Shown here: positions 41,466 to 51,453 of the stretch, in pieces | Numbering within the stretch: the stretch's first letter is position 1 | How the letters are laid out: the number at the start of each line of letters is the position of its first letter | DNA from: Gracilaria gracilis | Taxonomy: Eukaryota > Rhodophyta > Florideophyceae > Gracilariales > Gracilariaceae | NCBI GenBank assembly: GCA_030374805.1 | Contig: JARGSG010000014.1 | Span: 124,001 to 188,000 of the forward strand | Length of the DNA stretch: 64,000 nucleotides | Direction of reading: 5' to 3' | Notes under the pieces: model-generated | What the model saw: only the letters and a program-made list of their open reading frames with translations | Databases searched by the model: none | Told to the model about the DNA's origin: nothing | Made by a program: the position numbers and the translations under genes

Positions 41466-44400
41466 CTAGTCCTCCTCATAATCCATTATCATCGGTCCCT
41501 CCTCGTAGTCCCCATCCGTGTTATCAGACTTGTGGCCTTGTACCTCGTCATCTTCCGCTTCGTAATCCTCCTCTCCAACTTCCTCTTCCTCCATTTCAAA
41601 GTTGCTCACAGAAATTTTCTCCTCGTCCAGCTGGTCGTTCGGGTCTTTCTCGAGTTCAAATTCCTCATCTAAGAATTGGGCCGAAAAGCAGGCTGCCTGT
41701 GCACCGCATCAGGGAGCTGGTATCCCTCGGGCACACAGTAAATTTGATACCGTAGAAAATTCTCTTTCACCAGCGCATTCATGTACCCAGCCCCAGCATG
41801 AAACACATCTCTCCTTCCAATCAACATGGAGTACGGTGGAACCCTGAACTTCTTCACATCCATCGTACGAGATAGCCTCTTCAAACTGTTGTCATCCGTC
41901 ACATACATATTATGTGACCTCTCACATACCCATATCATAGAAGATCTCCCCCCGGAAGCCATCATGAGGAGTCCAGGAATCACTTCATTGTTCTTCTCCA
42001 CATTCGTCAACCCTCGGATATCGGTGTGCAACAGCTGCCTCGGGCATCCCTCCCCCGTACACAACACATGTCCCCCTGTTTCCGGCGCAAACATTCTCTT
42101 CTTCGCCCTACTTTTGTTACACAGGCGAAGAGCGGCTGCTATCTACCCAAACCTAGCATCCAACAACGCCCTCTTTCTCACCATCATCACATTCTTCTCA
42201 TCCGCTTCCATGTAATCCACAATCCCCTTGTTCGTGGTAGTGTATCGCCCAATTCCCTGCATCCTATCCCCGGCGTCCTTCCCATCTCCTGCATTGATGG
42301 TAGGGTTCCATCTCTTGCGGTTCTCCTCGAACTTGAAGTCCGGCTGTTCCAATACATCCTTCTGAAAGAACTCCAACATACTCTCTGTCACATCTTCATC
42401 CAACACTACCCCTCTCTTCTTCGCCTCATCTGACATGCCTTCGTCACTTCCAAATTCCTGCAGCACACAGAATCTTCTCTCCATCAACTCCGTTCTCTTC
42501 GCCACAAAATACTCTCGCGAGAGGTCATCCCTCTCAATTGCCGCCATCCAAAGAGCGTCCTTCTCCCCTTTCCGCTTTCCCTTCAACGGGAGCTTCACCA
42601 CAAGAACTGGTTCCCTCGTAGTCCCCAGTTTCTTCTGCACATTCCGGGATGCATGCCAGTACACCGCGTGATGCACAGCTTTCAAATCCTCCACCGTTAA
42701 ACACCCCGCCCTATGCTGCTTTCGTAGGTGAAGCATATCCATCCACGGGTGTTGGTGTTTCACAGCATTCTTCCCTTCCGGCCACTCACTCGGCAGTGCA
42801 CTCATCATATTCGTCCAGGACATATCTGATCCCCCGGTGTACTCCCCAGCTGTCTTCATTCCCTTCGGGTGAACATCCGGATTGTTATCCCAAAAGCTAC
42901 GCATTCTTCCTTCACCTTCCCTCCCTGGTTCATCCCCAACAAATCCACTATCCTTCTCACTACTATCACTCTCCTCCTCGCCCTCACTGGACGACATCAT
43001 ATTGGTTTTTTGCTTCTTAAAGAACTTCTTCAATGCAGTCCTCGTCATTTTCCTGAACTGGTTAACAACCTCCAAAGGTATGTCCACAGAAGATGTGTTC
43101 AACATACCCTTCTTTCTTCGCTTCGGGGCAGGTTGCACATCATCTTCATCTTCGTGGTCAGTAAGCACCACAGAAGTTCTCTTCCTCGTTTTCCTCTTCT
43201 TCCCCACAACCCGTCCATCCTCCTCTTTTCTCAAGCGAACCGGAACCACCTTACGTCTTGTGCTACGTCTTAACACAGGTGGTTCCGGTTCAGGGCTTTC
43301 CACCACTATGGGATCGTTCTCCACTTTAGGAGATGGAACCCTGGCCGTTTCCTCCGGTTCCACAACCTCTTCAATAACCTCCTCTACAACCTTCTTCTCC
43401 TCTGAACTTCGCAGCGGTACTTTAAATTGTTGTTCCAGCTTGTTACCTGCAGTCTTTACCTTCCTAGGCACCATCCCATCCCACAAACGCTTTGCTCCCG
43501 CGAACTCCATTTTGGCTGTTTGCTTCCCGAGATATTCCAAGACAGATACCCCCTTTCCTCCAATCTTGAGAATCGTCTGCATCAATTCCTCACCTGTCAT
43601 CTGCTTCCTCTTGCCAGTCATGTCGCAAAGCTCAAACATACCAATTGCACACTGAAAGAAGTGCTTCCTCATATCCTCAAAAGACCCGTCTTCCCTGCAG
43701 AGAACATTCTCAGTCGCACATGCCATTGCAAGCAACGGACGACGAAACAGAATTCTCCATCTGCGAGTCCCATAAGGAGGTCACTGGACACATGTGTGAG
43801 CGTCAGCAGCGGCCCCTCCTCACACACCTTCTCAAAAAATTGGTGAAGCCCCTCGCTATGGACAAACTTCAGAGCCAGTGCCGCATAGGGATTCAAGTGA
43901 CGCATACTATAGTCCTCGAAAACCCCACTTCTTTTCAACTCGCCGGCTATCTGTTTCGGCGTCACCTTCGTCACATCCACTCCTCCTTCTTCAAGGATGT
44001 TTTCAACGAAGGACACCGTGCTGTGAAGCTTGTCTGCGAAAGGCACCTTCAGAACATTGGAGCTCATCTCGTTCAGGAGATTGCCAATTCCTAGCACTTC
44101 ATTCATGACCATCGGATTACCATCCTTCCTCCTCCATGGGACAACATCTAGCGACTTCACTATATCCTCCCACTTCCCTCCTTCCTCACGCAGGTCCTGT
44201 ATCACAAGAAATCGGTGAGTTCCCTCTGTAAGTGTTACAGGCAGCACAAGTCTCCCGTCAACGATGTCACTCGCATCCAAATCGCCTACAAGTGTAACGG
44301 CAATCGAACCGGCGCAGGGGAGCCAACCAAAGTTGCGGCACTTCATCTTCGTGGCCTCCTTGTGCGCCAGGTTCACACTCCGAACCGTCTTCTTCGGGAT

Positions 44401-44829
44401 TTCAATCATCTCGATATACGTCGTCAACCGCTGCTGAACATAGTCGGCGAGGGATATCTTCGGTAGCGGCAGCGTAGTGTCCACCTCATCCGACGGAACT
44501 CTGTCTCCTTCATCGAACAAATCCCCCTCAGGTCCATCCAGGGAAGTCTTACTAGTTCCAATGACCTCCACAACATCGTCATCGGAGTCATCCACGATGT
44601 CAACCCTCTCAATTGCTCCCACCGGTTTCTTCATCCCTTTACAATCTTCTTGTTCTCCTCCTCTCGTTGGCGGAGACTAGAGTTTGGCGGTTTTAGAGAA
44701 ATGCTCAGCCGATTCTTTTACCTCCTCAACATCTTCACTCTCAGGCTGAGAGGTGGACGACTTCCCGGCCCCAGGGTGCGGAGTGGGGTGCGAAGTGGGA
44801 CTCTGCGGAATCTCAATTGAGGCCTTCAT
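41466..44829 (-). pseudogene. Large nuclear-type protein ending in a 2-oxoglutarate/Fe(II) dioxygenase-like domain
   Basis: ATG at 44829 follows the TGA of the upstream gene by nine bases. The N-terminal part is acidic, with IDVVDDSDDDVVEVI-like runs. The middle has a Pro/Arg/Lys-rich stretch with nuclear-localisation-type RKVVPVRLRK and KKRKTRKRTS. The C-terminal part (about 42550-41680) resembles a double-stranded beta-helix dioxygenase: RKRALLDARFG, then CPRQLLHTDIRGL (an HxD pair), ERSHNMYVTD, PYSMLIGRRDVFHAGAGYMN (distal His), and LRYQIY (Arg, then Tyr). A very acidic tail ends near 41466. The frame is crossed by TAG at 44677-44679 and 42143-42145, and changes near 43745 and 41690. The substrate is unknown; a nucleic-acid or histone demethylase role is only a guess. 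Confidence 0.5.
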
Positions 44830-44838
44830 CGACGTATC

Positions 44839-45333
44839 TCATGCACACAACCCAGCCGATAACAATTCGGCGAGCTTACTCGGGCGATCCTCCGGACCTT
44901 GGAAACGGTAAGGGTACTTCGCGTCTAGATGACTTGAAATATTCGTCCTCCAGATAACCACCAAATCCTCACCCTCTAAGGCAGTGGTGGTTAGAAGATG
45001 GCCATGCAGCGAACGGCAGAGCCACTTCCCGGTACCACCAGGAGGCCCCACGCCACGTACTTCCGCAGTACCAACTTCAACCCCGTTCTTGTCCTTCCCA
45101 AGGCTGATGAACAAATATACAGAGTCACCACCTTTTGCATTATGTGGCACGGGAGTACTCGTCTTCTTCTTCATCGCGCGCGGTGTTCCCCGCTCGGAAC
45201 GCGATTTCGGCCTACGAGGCGTGGAGACCTTCGACTTTTCTCTTCCTCGCGTAAACGGCGCCATTTCTGATCCCTCGCTTTTCCTCTTCGATCGCTCTGA
45301 CTCCCGCCCCTTTTTATGGTTCAGAGGGGCCAT
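44839..45333 (-). CDS. Small basic protein of the giant transposon, unknown
   Basis: 164 residues from ATG at 45333 to TGA at 44839. The first 70 residues are highly basic (RESERSKRKSEGSE, STPRRPKSRSERG), as in a DNA-binding or nuclear tail. The rest is globular: GGDSVYLFISLGKDKNGVEV, GTGKWLCRSLHGHLLTTTAL and EDLVVIWRTNISSHLDAKYP. I do not recognise the fold. It ends nine bases before the ATG of the dioxygenase-like gene, so the two may share a transcript. Confidence 0.5.
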   Translation of the reverse strand: MAPLNHKKGRESERSKRKSEGSEMAPFTRGREKSKVSTPRRPKSRSERGTPRAMKKKTSTPVPHNAKGGDSVYLFISLGKDKNGVEVGTAEVRGVGPPGGTGKWLCRSLHGHLLTTTALEGEDLVVIWRTNISSHLDAKYPYRFQGPEDRPSKLAELLSAGLCA

Positions 45334-45637
45334 GTTGGATACAAAAGGTTCAAACAATTCGAAACGCGGATTGCGACCGTCGATAATGCTCGCGAGAACG
45401 TAAAGTGGACGTACCCTTCTCAATCACGTTCGTTGTCCTCACTTCCTGACCGAACACTGCGCCCGCTCAATATAGGATTGAATTCAAGGGGTTCCTTATT
45501 TCGCGTTTTAGAATTCGCTATCGCATTATTTAGAAAGTTACATGAACGCCACAACTACTACGTACGTGTAGCTATAGAATAAAAACACCCAGTTTCGAAG
45601 GAAAAAAAATGAATTGCGTTCGTTATGTTTTCGGCAT

Positions 45638-46090
45638 GGACAGCGGTCCGGGGCAGTGTGGCGCTTCATCAGTGCCCTGGTGAAGCACCACAACACCCCG
45701 GACCGCTGTCTATGCGCAGTGGCCGATGCTGTTGGACGACACCTCGGACGGCTGTCCACGTGCCTTGGCGTAAGAAGTTAGACGACACCCCGGACCGCTG
45801 TCCACGGCAAAAAAATTTAATGTTTCAGACAGCGGTCCGGGGTGGAGTGGCGCTTCATCCGTGCCGTGATGAAGCGCCACTCCATCCCGGACCGCTGTCC
45901 ACGCGCCGTGGCCGATGAAGCAGGACGACACCTCGGACCGCTGTCCACGCGGAAAAAAATTTAATTTTTCGGACAGCGGTCCGGGGTAGAGTGGCGCTTC
46001 ATCACAGCACTGATGAAGCGCCACTCCACCCCGGACCGCTGTCCACGCGCCGTGGTCGATGAAGCTGGACGACACCTCGGACCGATGTCG
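45638..46090 (+). repeat. Array of three long hairpins (left arm)
   Basis: Three palindromic units lie at 45638-45711, 45828-45900 and 45971-46044. Each is a near-perfect inverted repeat with arms of about 33 bases (GGACAGCGGTCC, then GGAGTGGCGCTTCATC) and a loop of about 8 bases. They are separated by a shared spacer containing CGCCGTGGCCGATGAAGC, GGACGACACCTCGGACC and an A/T run (AAAAAAATTTAAT). As DNA they can extrude cruciforms; as RNA they form very stable stems. Confidence 0.85.
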
Positions 46091-46551
46091 ACCACGGTTT
46101 TCACTTATGATTGTTTTATGAAAATATAAAGCCCCGCATCTTCTTATAATGACGGGAGGACGTAAGGGCGTCAAATTATATGACTGTCGTTCGGTGAGTT
46201 TGTTAGAAAGCAATAAAAGTTGCTCTTCATAAGCACGGAGAACAGTTTAGAATAGAAGTAGTTCGCAGCTTGTTGGTAATGTATAAAACAGAGCAAATAA
46301 TACATCACATCGATCTGGCAGACTATGCGCTATATCAGAAACTTTACATCCTATCAAATCGAAGAATGTAGTTGTACCGACTACCTTCTCTAACTTTATA
46401 TGATGTAGATTTTTCTGTCCCGCCCAAGGTCAGGACTGATAATGAATACCCCGTTTGCGACAACCACGAGCATTAAGTGGTTGTCGGAGAAGAAAAACTT
46501 ATCACTGGCCACGACATTCTTCTAGTGACTATATTGGGGACTATTCTTCTT

Positions 46552-46803
46552 CAGTGATTGAAATATCAGTAGTGGCTAAACACGATTATATGAGTTGAAC
46601 AAATCATGTAATCGTAGTCCACCATCACTGGTAGCTCAACCAATTCCGATACTTTGACCTAACAGAGTCTAATCTAGTCGGTCTAATAAATAACCACAGT
46701 CTGACAGTGATTGAGCTGGCTCTCAGAGCCAAAGCCGATTACATGAGTTAAACAACTCAAATAATCGTACTCGACCATCACGGGCAGCTCAAGCACTTCC
46801 GAA
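46552..46803 (+). ncRNA. Two diverged copies of a folded unit of about 100 nt, possible structured RNA
   Basis: Unit 1 (46552-46650) and unit 2 (46706-46803) align over most of their length: CAGTGATTGA at the 5' end, a central hairpin CGATTA...TAATCG with an inner ATGAGTT/AACTCA-type stem, then CCATCAC and AGCTCAA. The 5' CAGTGAT can pair with the 3' ATCACTG in unit 1 (one mismatch in unit 2). Stems are kept while other bases differ. This could be RNA structure or a binding site for a dimeric protein. No known RNA family or tRNA pattern is recognised. Confidence 0.4.
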
Positions 46804-46876
46804 TGTTCTCAGTAAAGCAAGGATGCAGAAGTGGCATACACTGTGTCCGGCGACTCTGGCTTGAGTACGCAATAGC

Positions 46877-47188
46877 ATGGAAAATAGAAGAGTACGCCAG
46901 TTAGTACGATTCACAGAAAACGAACCAAATTGTCGAACGTACCTTGTGTTTTACTACGTCCGTGCAACAGAACAAGGACGGAAAGAGCACTTCCCTTATA
47001 CAGTTTCCGGCGATGTTTTTTTCATCTGTCATAACCGAGAGGATCACTTGGTTGTGACAGGAGTAGAAGAGATCCCCGAAAAACGCAACAAAGAGGTAGA
47101 GAGCGTTGTACTTACCGAGGAAGTTGACAGGAGAACGAAGGTGCTTAAATACACGCGGAGTCACATTACAAACAAGCGCCAGTCGTGA
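46877..47188 (+). CDS. Small unknown protein between the hairpin arrays
   Basis: 103 residues from ATG to TGA. The sequence looks like a real folded domain: LVRFTENEPNCRTYLVFYYV, HFPYTVSGDVFFICHNREDH and VEEIPEKRNKEVESVVLTEE, with a basic end. It stops right where the right-hand array begins. I do not recognise the family. It may be a captured domain or the only protein of a nested foldback-type element. Confidence 0.4.
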   Translation: MENRRVRQLVRFTENEPNCRTYLVFYYVRATEQGRKEHFPYTVSGDVFFICHNREDHLVVTGVEEIPEKRNKEVESVVLTEEVDRRTKVLKYTRSHITNKRQS

Positions 47189-47841
47189 GAGGGCCGCTGT
47201 CCAGGTGGAGATTATTTTTTTTTTCCGTGGACAGCGGCCCGAGGTGTCGTCCTGCTTCATCGGCCACGGCGCGTGGACAGCGGTCCGGGGTGTAGTGGCG
47301 CTTCATCACGGCACTGATGAAGCGCTACTCCACCCGGGACCGCTGTCTGAAAAATTAAATTTTGGCTTTACTTTTTCTCCCACGGCGCATGGAAAGCGGA
47401 TCGAACTCGAGTGGCACTTCATGAGAGCCATGATTGAGCGCCACTGCACCACCAACCGCTGTCCGGAGAGCCGTAAGTTATACCTTCGCCTATACTTACA
47501 TATCTAGGAATTACCGCACCTCCCTCCCATCCTTTCTTTCTCTTATAACTGTTTATCACCGCATAAGCCTTCCTAACATCGCCCAATTCCCTTCTACTTC
47601 TCTACTTTAGAGTTCTGGTACCATTTTGGCGTCTGAACTTCTCCTTCACATCGCTAATTCCGCAGCCGCCTGCCGTCCGCTCCCGTCTACCATCCACACT
47701 CATCTCTCGTTTGTTGCCGTCTCTCGTCAGCTTCCGTCCGTTCGCCGTCGCCGTCCGCTGCCGCGTTCAATCATCTGTTTTCTCACGACCGCTCTAGTTC
47801 TCCTTCCGTATTCATGATACAGCCTTCCGTTATTGTTTAAA
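47189..47841. other. Leader region of the methyltransferase-SET gene
   Basis: It holds the right hairpin array and then about 370 bases without a recognised feature up to the ATG at 47842. Promoter elements are likely but not identifiable. Confidence 0.4.
47190..47470 (-). repeat. Array of hairpins (right arm, inverted relative to the left arm)
   Basis: The same hairpin and spacer occur here in the opposite orientation: a clean hairpin at 47275-47348 and a degenerate one at 47391-47464. The spacer reads as the reverse complement of the left one (GAGGTGTCGTCCTGCTTCAT, GGCCACGGCGCGTGG). Together the two arrays bracket about 1.1 kb, the layout of a foldback element or of an insulator-like boundary. 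Confidence 0.8.
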
Positions 47842-50800
47842 ATGGCTGCCGCAACCACATCCAGGTCTAAGCCACCGTCACCGGCACTTTCGACATCCGA
47901 CATGAAGGTTGGAAAAATGTTCGGTTCTGGGGATGAGCTTCTCACCGCGTGTCTTGCCATCCGTGATCACTATGCGTCGACGATGCGAGAGGAAGACGAA
48001 CCTGGGAAAGTGGGACACAGCGAATTCGTTCAATATATCATCAAGAATGACGCTGTCCTACACGTTGCCAAGAAGTACTTCTCTATCCTTCTCGGACCCA
48101 CTCACTCGTCATACAGCGACGATGAGCTCAAGGCAGTGTGCGGGAAGGGTTCGTACCGTCAGCTGTATCTGTCGACGAAGTTGCTTGACATCATGGACGG
48201 AAACAGAGACAGGCGTGTGAGGGATTTCTGGAATGCTTATACCAGAGTGAAATTTCAAGGATTACCGAAGAATCTGACGTTAATCGAATTCTTCAAGTCC
48301 ATGAGTAGAGCTCCCAGGCGTGTGGGCTGGATAGTTCCCCCTTTCGGTACGAGCATAGCTATACATTTCCAGAGAGTTATATTTCTTTCCCTTATTCAAA
48401 AAGTATCTATGGAAAAGCGCCTTCGGGGCCATAAGAGGCGTAAGGGGGAGAAGGGATATTCCACTTCTTTTGGAAATGTGCAAATATCGCAGAATCTCCA
48501 AGCTCAGCGTGCGGGTTTTGGTGTGCAGCTGGTAACAAAGGCCTGGGATTGTTTCTCCCAATTTCTGGGATTCCCTAGCGCTGAGGTCATGGTTCTCTCT
48601 TTCCTACTGCTCGTGTACGATGACATGCAGTTTATACCCATTGAAACGCGTTCCGAGGGGTTCCTGCAAAAGGACAACGACCATCGCTTGCTACCAAGCA
48701 ACACGCAAACTCTTCGGGAAGACGAGGTCCAACCGTGGGCATGGAATCTTCTGGAGGATATTGATGTGGCCCTCCGAACGCGTGCGAAGGAGTTCATTTC
48801 TGATCTGAACAAAGTTATTGTGAACGAGCAGTTGTACACAATATCAGAACCTGGGCGATAAGCCGTTCTAAAGACGTTTCACAGGGACCCGTCAAGATCG
48901 TTTGCTCAGAGATTTGATTGTTTCTCTAACTCGCTAATGTCCTCTATCTTGGAGACAATAAGCCCTTTGAAAATCAAAGAAACACTCAGGGTCCCTGATA
49001 TACCTCTCGCGTCGATATCGAAACCGCAGCCTGCCATCAAAATTCATGACGATGAAGATTAGCAGTTGGAAAGGGGGAATCTTTCGGAGGAGAAACAAGG
49101 AGGGGATGGAGATGGCGGAAGTGGAATGGATGTAGTGGGTGAGAGTGGGAATGAGGATGTTGGTAAACAGTCGTCCGACGCTGACATACAGCCTCCCCCT
49201 GCAATTTCCTCGTTGGACGATAGAATGGCATTCCCACGTCGTGAAGTGGAGATGTAGAAATACTTTCGAATGTATAATTGCGGGTTCGAGGATATGGTGG
49301 AAACGGACGAGACTCCGCAAAACAACGGAGTCTCTCCATTGGGGAAAGTTCAACTGGTTCTTATGGACCCACCATACAACATAAAGGCCGATAAGAACCC
49401 GGAGAACAGTTAGTACGATATGCCGAGCGCTGAGCATATGAAGAAGGTGGCAAAGCGTTTATCAAGGCTTCTACGTCCTGAGGGTCATTTCGTCATCTTC
49501 TGTGCATTGTAACCGGTGAACCAGTGGACGAGGGTGCTTTCTCTTATTGAAGCAAATGACGAGCAAGAGGTTCCGAGGCGATCGTTTGTTGCGGACCGGG
49601 TCCCAATTCATTTTATACGGTCGCAAGGAAACCCCATGCGAAACCCGGGACGCAGGTCCTGCTCCTTGTTCCCTGCCATGGAGTATGCGATACATGGTGT
49701 TCGAAGTGGCCTCGCTTATGCATAGCAGCATGCGATGGTGAACTATGAGAACTTCAACTACGTGCAGTCGAGGTATCCAGGGTACCACAGTGTTATTGAC
49801 CAGGTACCGCCCATGTCCAATGGGGAGACTCTTCAATGGAAAGACAAGAAGGAGGGTGGGGGCTACATGTTGCAAAAGGTGAGGTCGGAACAAGAACCTC
49901 GCGCGTTGTTGAAGGAGCTGACCAGCAGATTTTCGTAGCCAGGTGATACAGTGGTGGACTTGTTCGCGGGAACTTTCTCGACTGCCATGGCATGCATGGA
50001 GTTCAAACGTCACCGGAAGTTTATTAGTTGTGAGCCGGACCCTGACTGTTTTGCTCATTCTACGTACGCGGCCATTCTTCAGTTTGCGATGTGCATGCGC
50101 GATAATGAGACGGATATTCAAATAACGCAGGAGGTCCGAAACTCTCTGAATCGCGTGATGGACTTATTTCCCAAGTGGACCGCTCGTCTTTCACGATCAT
50201 GGGAAGCTCCATCCGGCTTCCCACAGTATCAGAAGTTCCCACCGTATACTGTAGACTTCCTGGCATCGATATGGCAGGAGGAGGGCATAGCCATGATCGG
50301 CAGGCGCAAAGCGCTGCATAAGTGGCCGAAATCGTTGCAAGAGAAGATGGGTCTCCTGGATTGGAACGCGATGTTGACACTAGAGGCCACTATGTGTGGT
50401 TGTCGCATTGGGAAGTCGCCGATTCGTCACAATGACGCAGGAGTGGGAGTGTTTACCACGCACCGTTTCATGAAGAACGAAGAGATATGTTTCTTTTACG
50501 GAACTCTAGTGTACCATGACTTAACGACGAGGAAGGAGGCACAAAAGAAGTATGGGGAAGGGTTGTTGGGAGCCACAGCCGCACGTTTTCGGACTTATGC
50601 GATGGAGTTTAGCCTGCGAGGCGAGGTATTCCGGAAACTCCCGGAAAGGATACGAGAAGTACCTACAATCCCTGTATGGATTGTCCCCGCTCCATTTTCG
50701 TTGGGTGGAACAATTAACGACCAAAAATATATGGAAGGGGATAAAAATAGGCATGCAGTGGAGGACGGCTTGAAGCAGCGACGGACTGCCAATGTGGCGG

Positions 50801-50931
50801 TGAGTCGAACCCCAGGAACTGGGCGAACTCCACTTCAATTAAGAGAATACCGAATGCTTGCCGTCCGAGCACTTCGGGTTGTAGAAGCGGGAGAAGAGTT
50901 GTTTGCAGATTATGGAATGGAGTACACATGA
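47842..50931 (+). CDS. DNA amino-methyltransferase fused to a SET domain, transposon-encoded
   Basis: One reading frame runs from ATG at 47842 to TGA at 50929-50931 (about 1030 codons). It is crossed by seven TAA/TAG codons (48859, 49060, 49255, 49411, 49510, 49723, 49936), no TGA and no frame change. The N-terminal third is unknown. LVLMDPPYNIKAD at about 49357 is methyltransferase motif IV, and HFVIFCAL follows it. PGDTVVDLFAGTFSTAMACM at about 49939 is motif I, the cofactor site. Motif IV before motif I is the beta-class order of N6-adenine and N4-cytosine DNA methyltransferases. From about 50430 comes a SET domain: GVGVFTTHRFMKNEEICFFYG, GGTINDQKYM, RRTANVAV and ALRVVEAGEELFADYGMEY. Motif I and SET share one uninterrupted 326-codon stretch, so the fusion is direct. 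It would modify both DNA and probably a histone or other lysine. TAR codons leave expression uncertain. Confidence 0.75.
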
Positions 50932-51453
50932 GGGACGTATTCGAATCCTATAGTAGTAGACTAGAGCTCAATTGATTTATGACGTATAGAACCGAGAGGT
51001 GGACCGTACTATGTGTAAAATCGTATTGTGCACATTCTATTACGCTTTCTCTGTAACTATCGTGTTCCACAGGGGAGAACGAGAACTCCCCCAAGTGAGT
51101 GGATGTCGTCACTTTTATCATCCAGTGACGTGAACAAAATGAGGATAGGATTCGGTGGAGTGGGTTGACGTTCAAGTACATAGAATAGAAGATACGGAGT
51201 ACATGTGATATCATGTGGAAGTGTAACAGTTTTTGGCAGTGAGGCTTCGTACAGGAAGGGAAATTTCCGTGCCAATTTTCAAAAAGTGATTTCGAAAAGT
51301 ACTAAAACGGTGCGATATTTCTACCACACGTCGAGTGGAGGTGTGCGTTTCACGGCGGACCTGCGATCACGTCGAGCGACGAACACGTCTTGCGGCGAGC
51401 GGCGAAAACATCTAGAGCGCACCGCCGGGCGCATCGTCGTCGTCCGATTCCAT
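50932..51453. other. Spacer between the methyltransferase-SET gene and the coiled-coil gene
   Basis: No gene is recognised; a chance plus-strand frame at 51205-51525 includes the likely ATG of the next gene at 51454. Confidence 0.4.

Larger units (their letters stand above)
45424..46876. other. Divergent control region of the giant transposon
   Basis: Non-coding region between the minus-strand genes to the left and plus-strand genes to the right. It holds the left hairpin array, a perfect 10-bp-stem hairpin near 46459 (CGACAACCAC/GTGGTTGTCG), and two folded repeat units. It probably contains the promoters for both directions. Confidence 0.45.

Noticed and set aside
46450-46830. tRNA or suppressor-tRNA gene
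   Set aside because: I could not find a cloverleaf with a T-arm consensus or an anticodon arm; the hairpins do not fit.
45638-47470. CRISPR-like array
   Set aside because: The repeats are long palindromes with shared, not unique, spacers, and the genome is eukaryotic.
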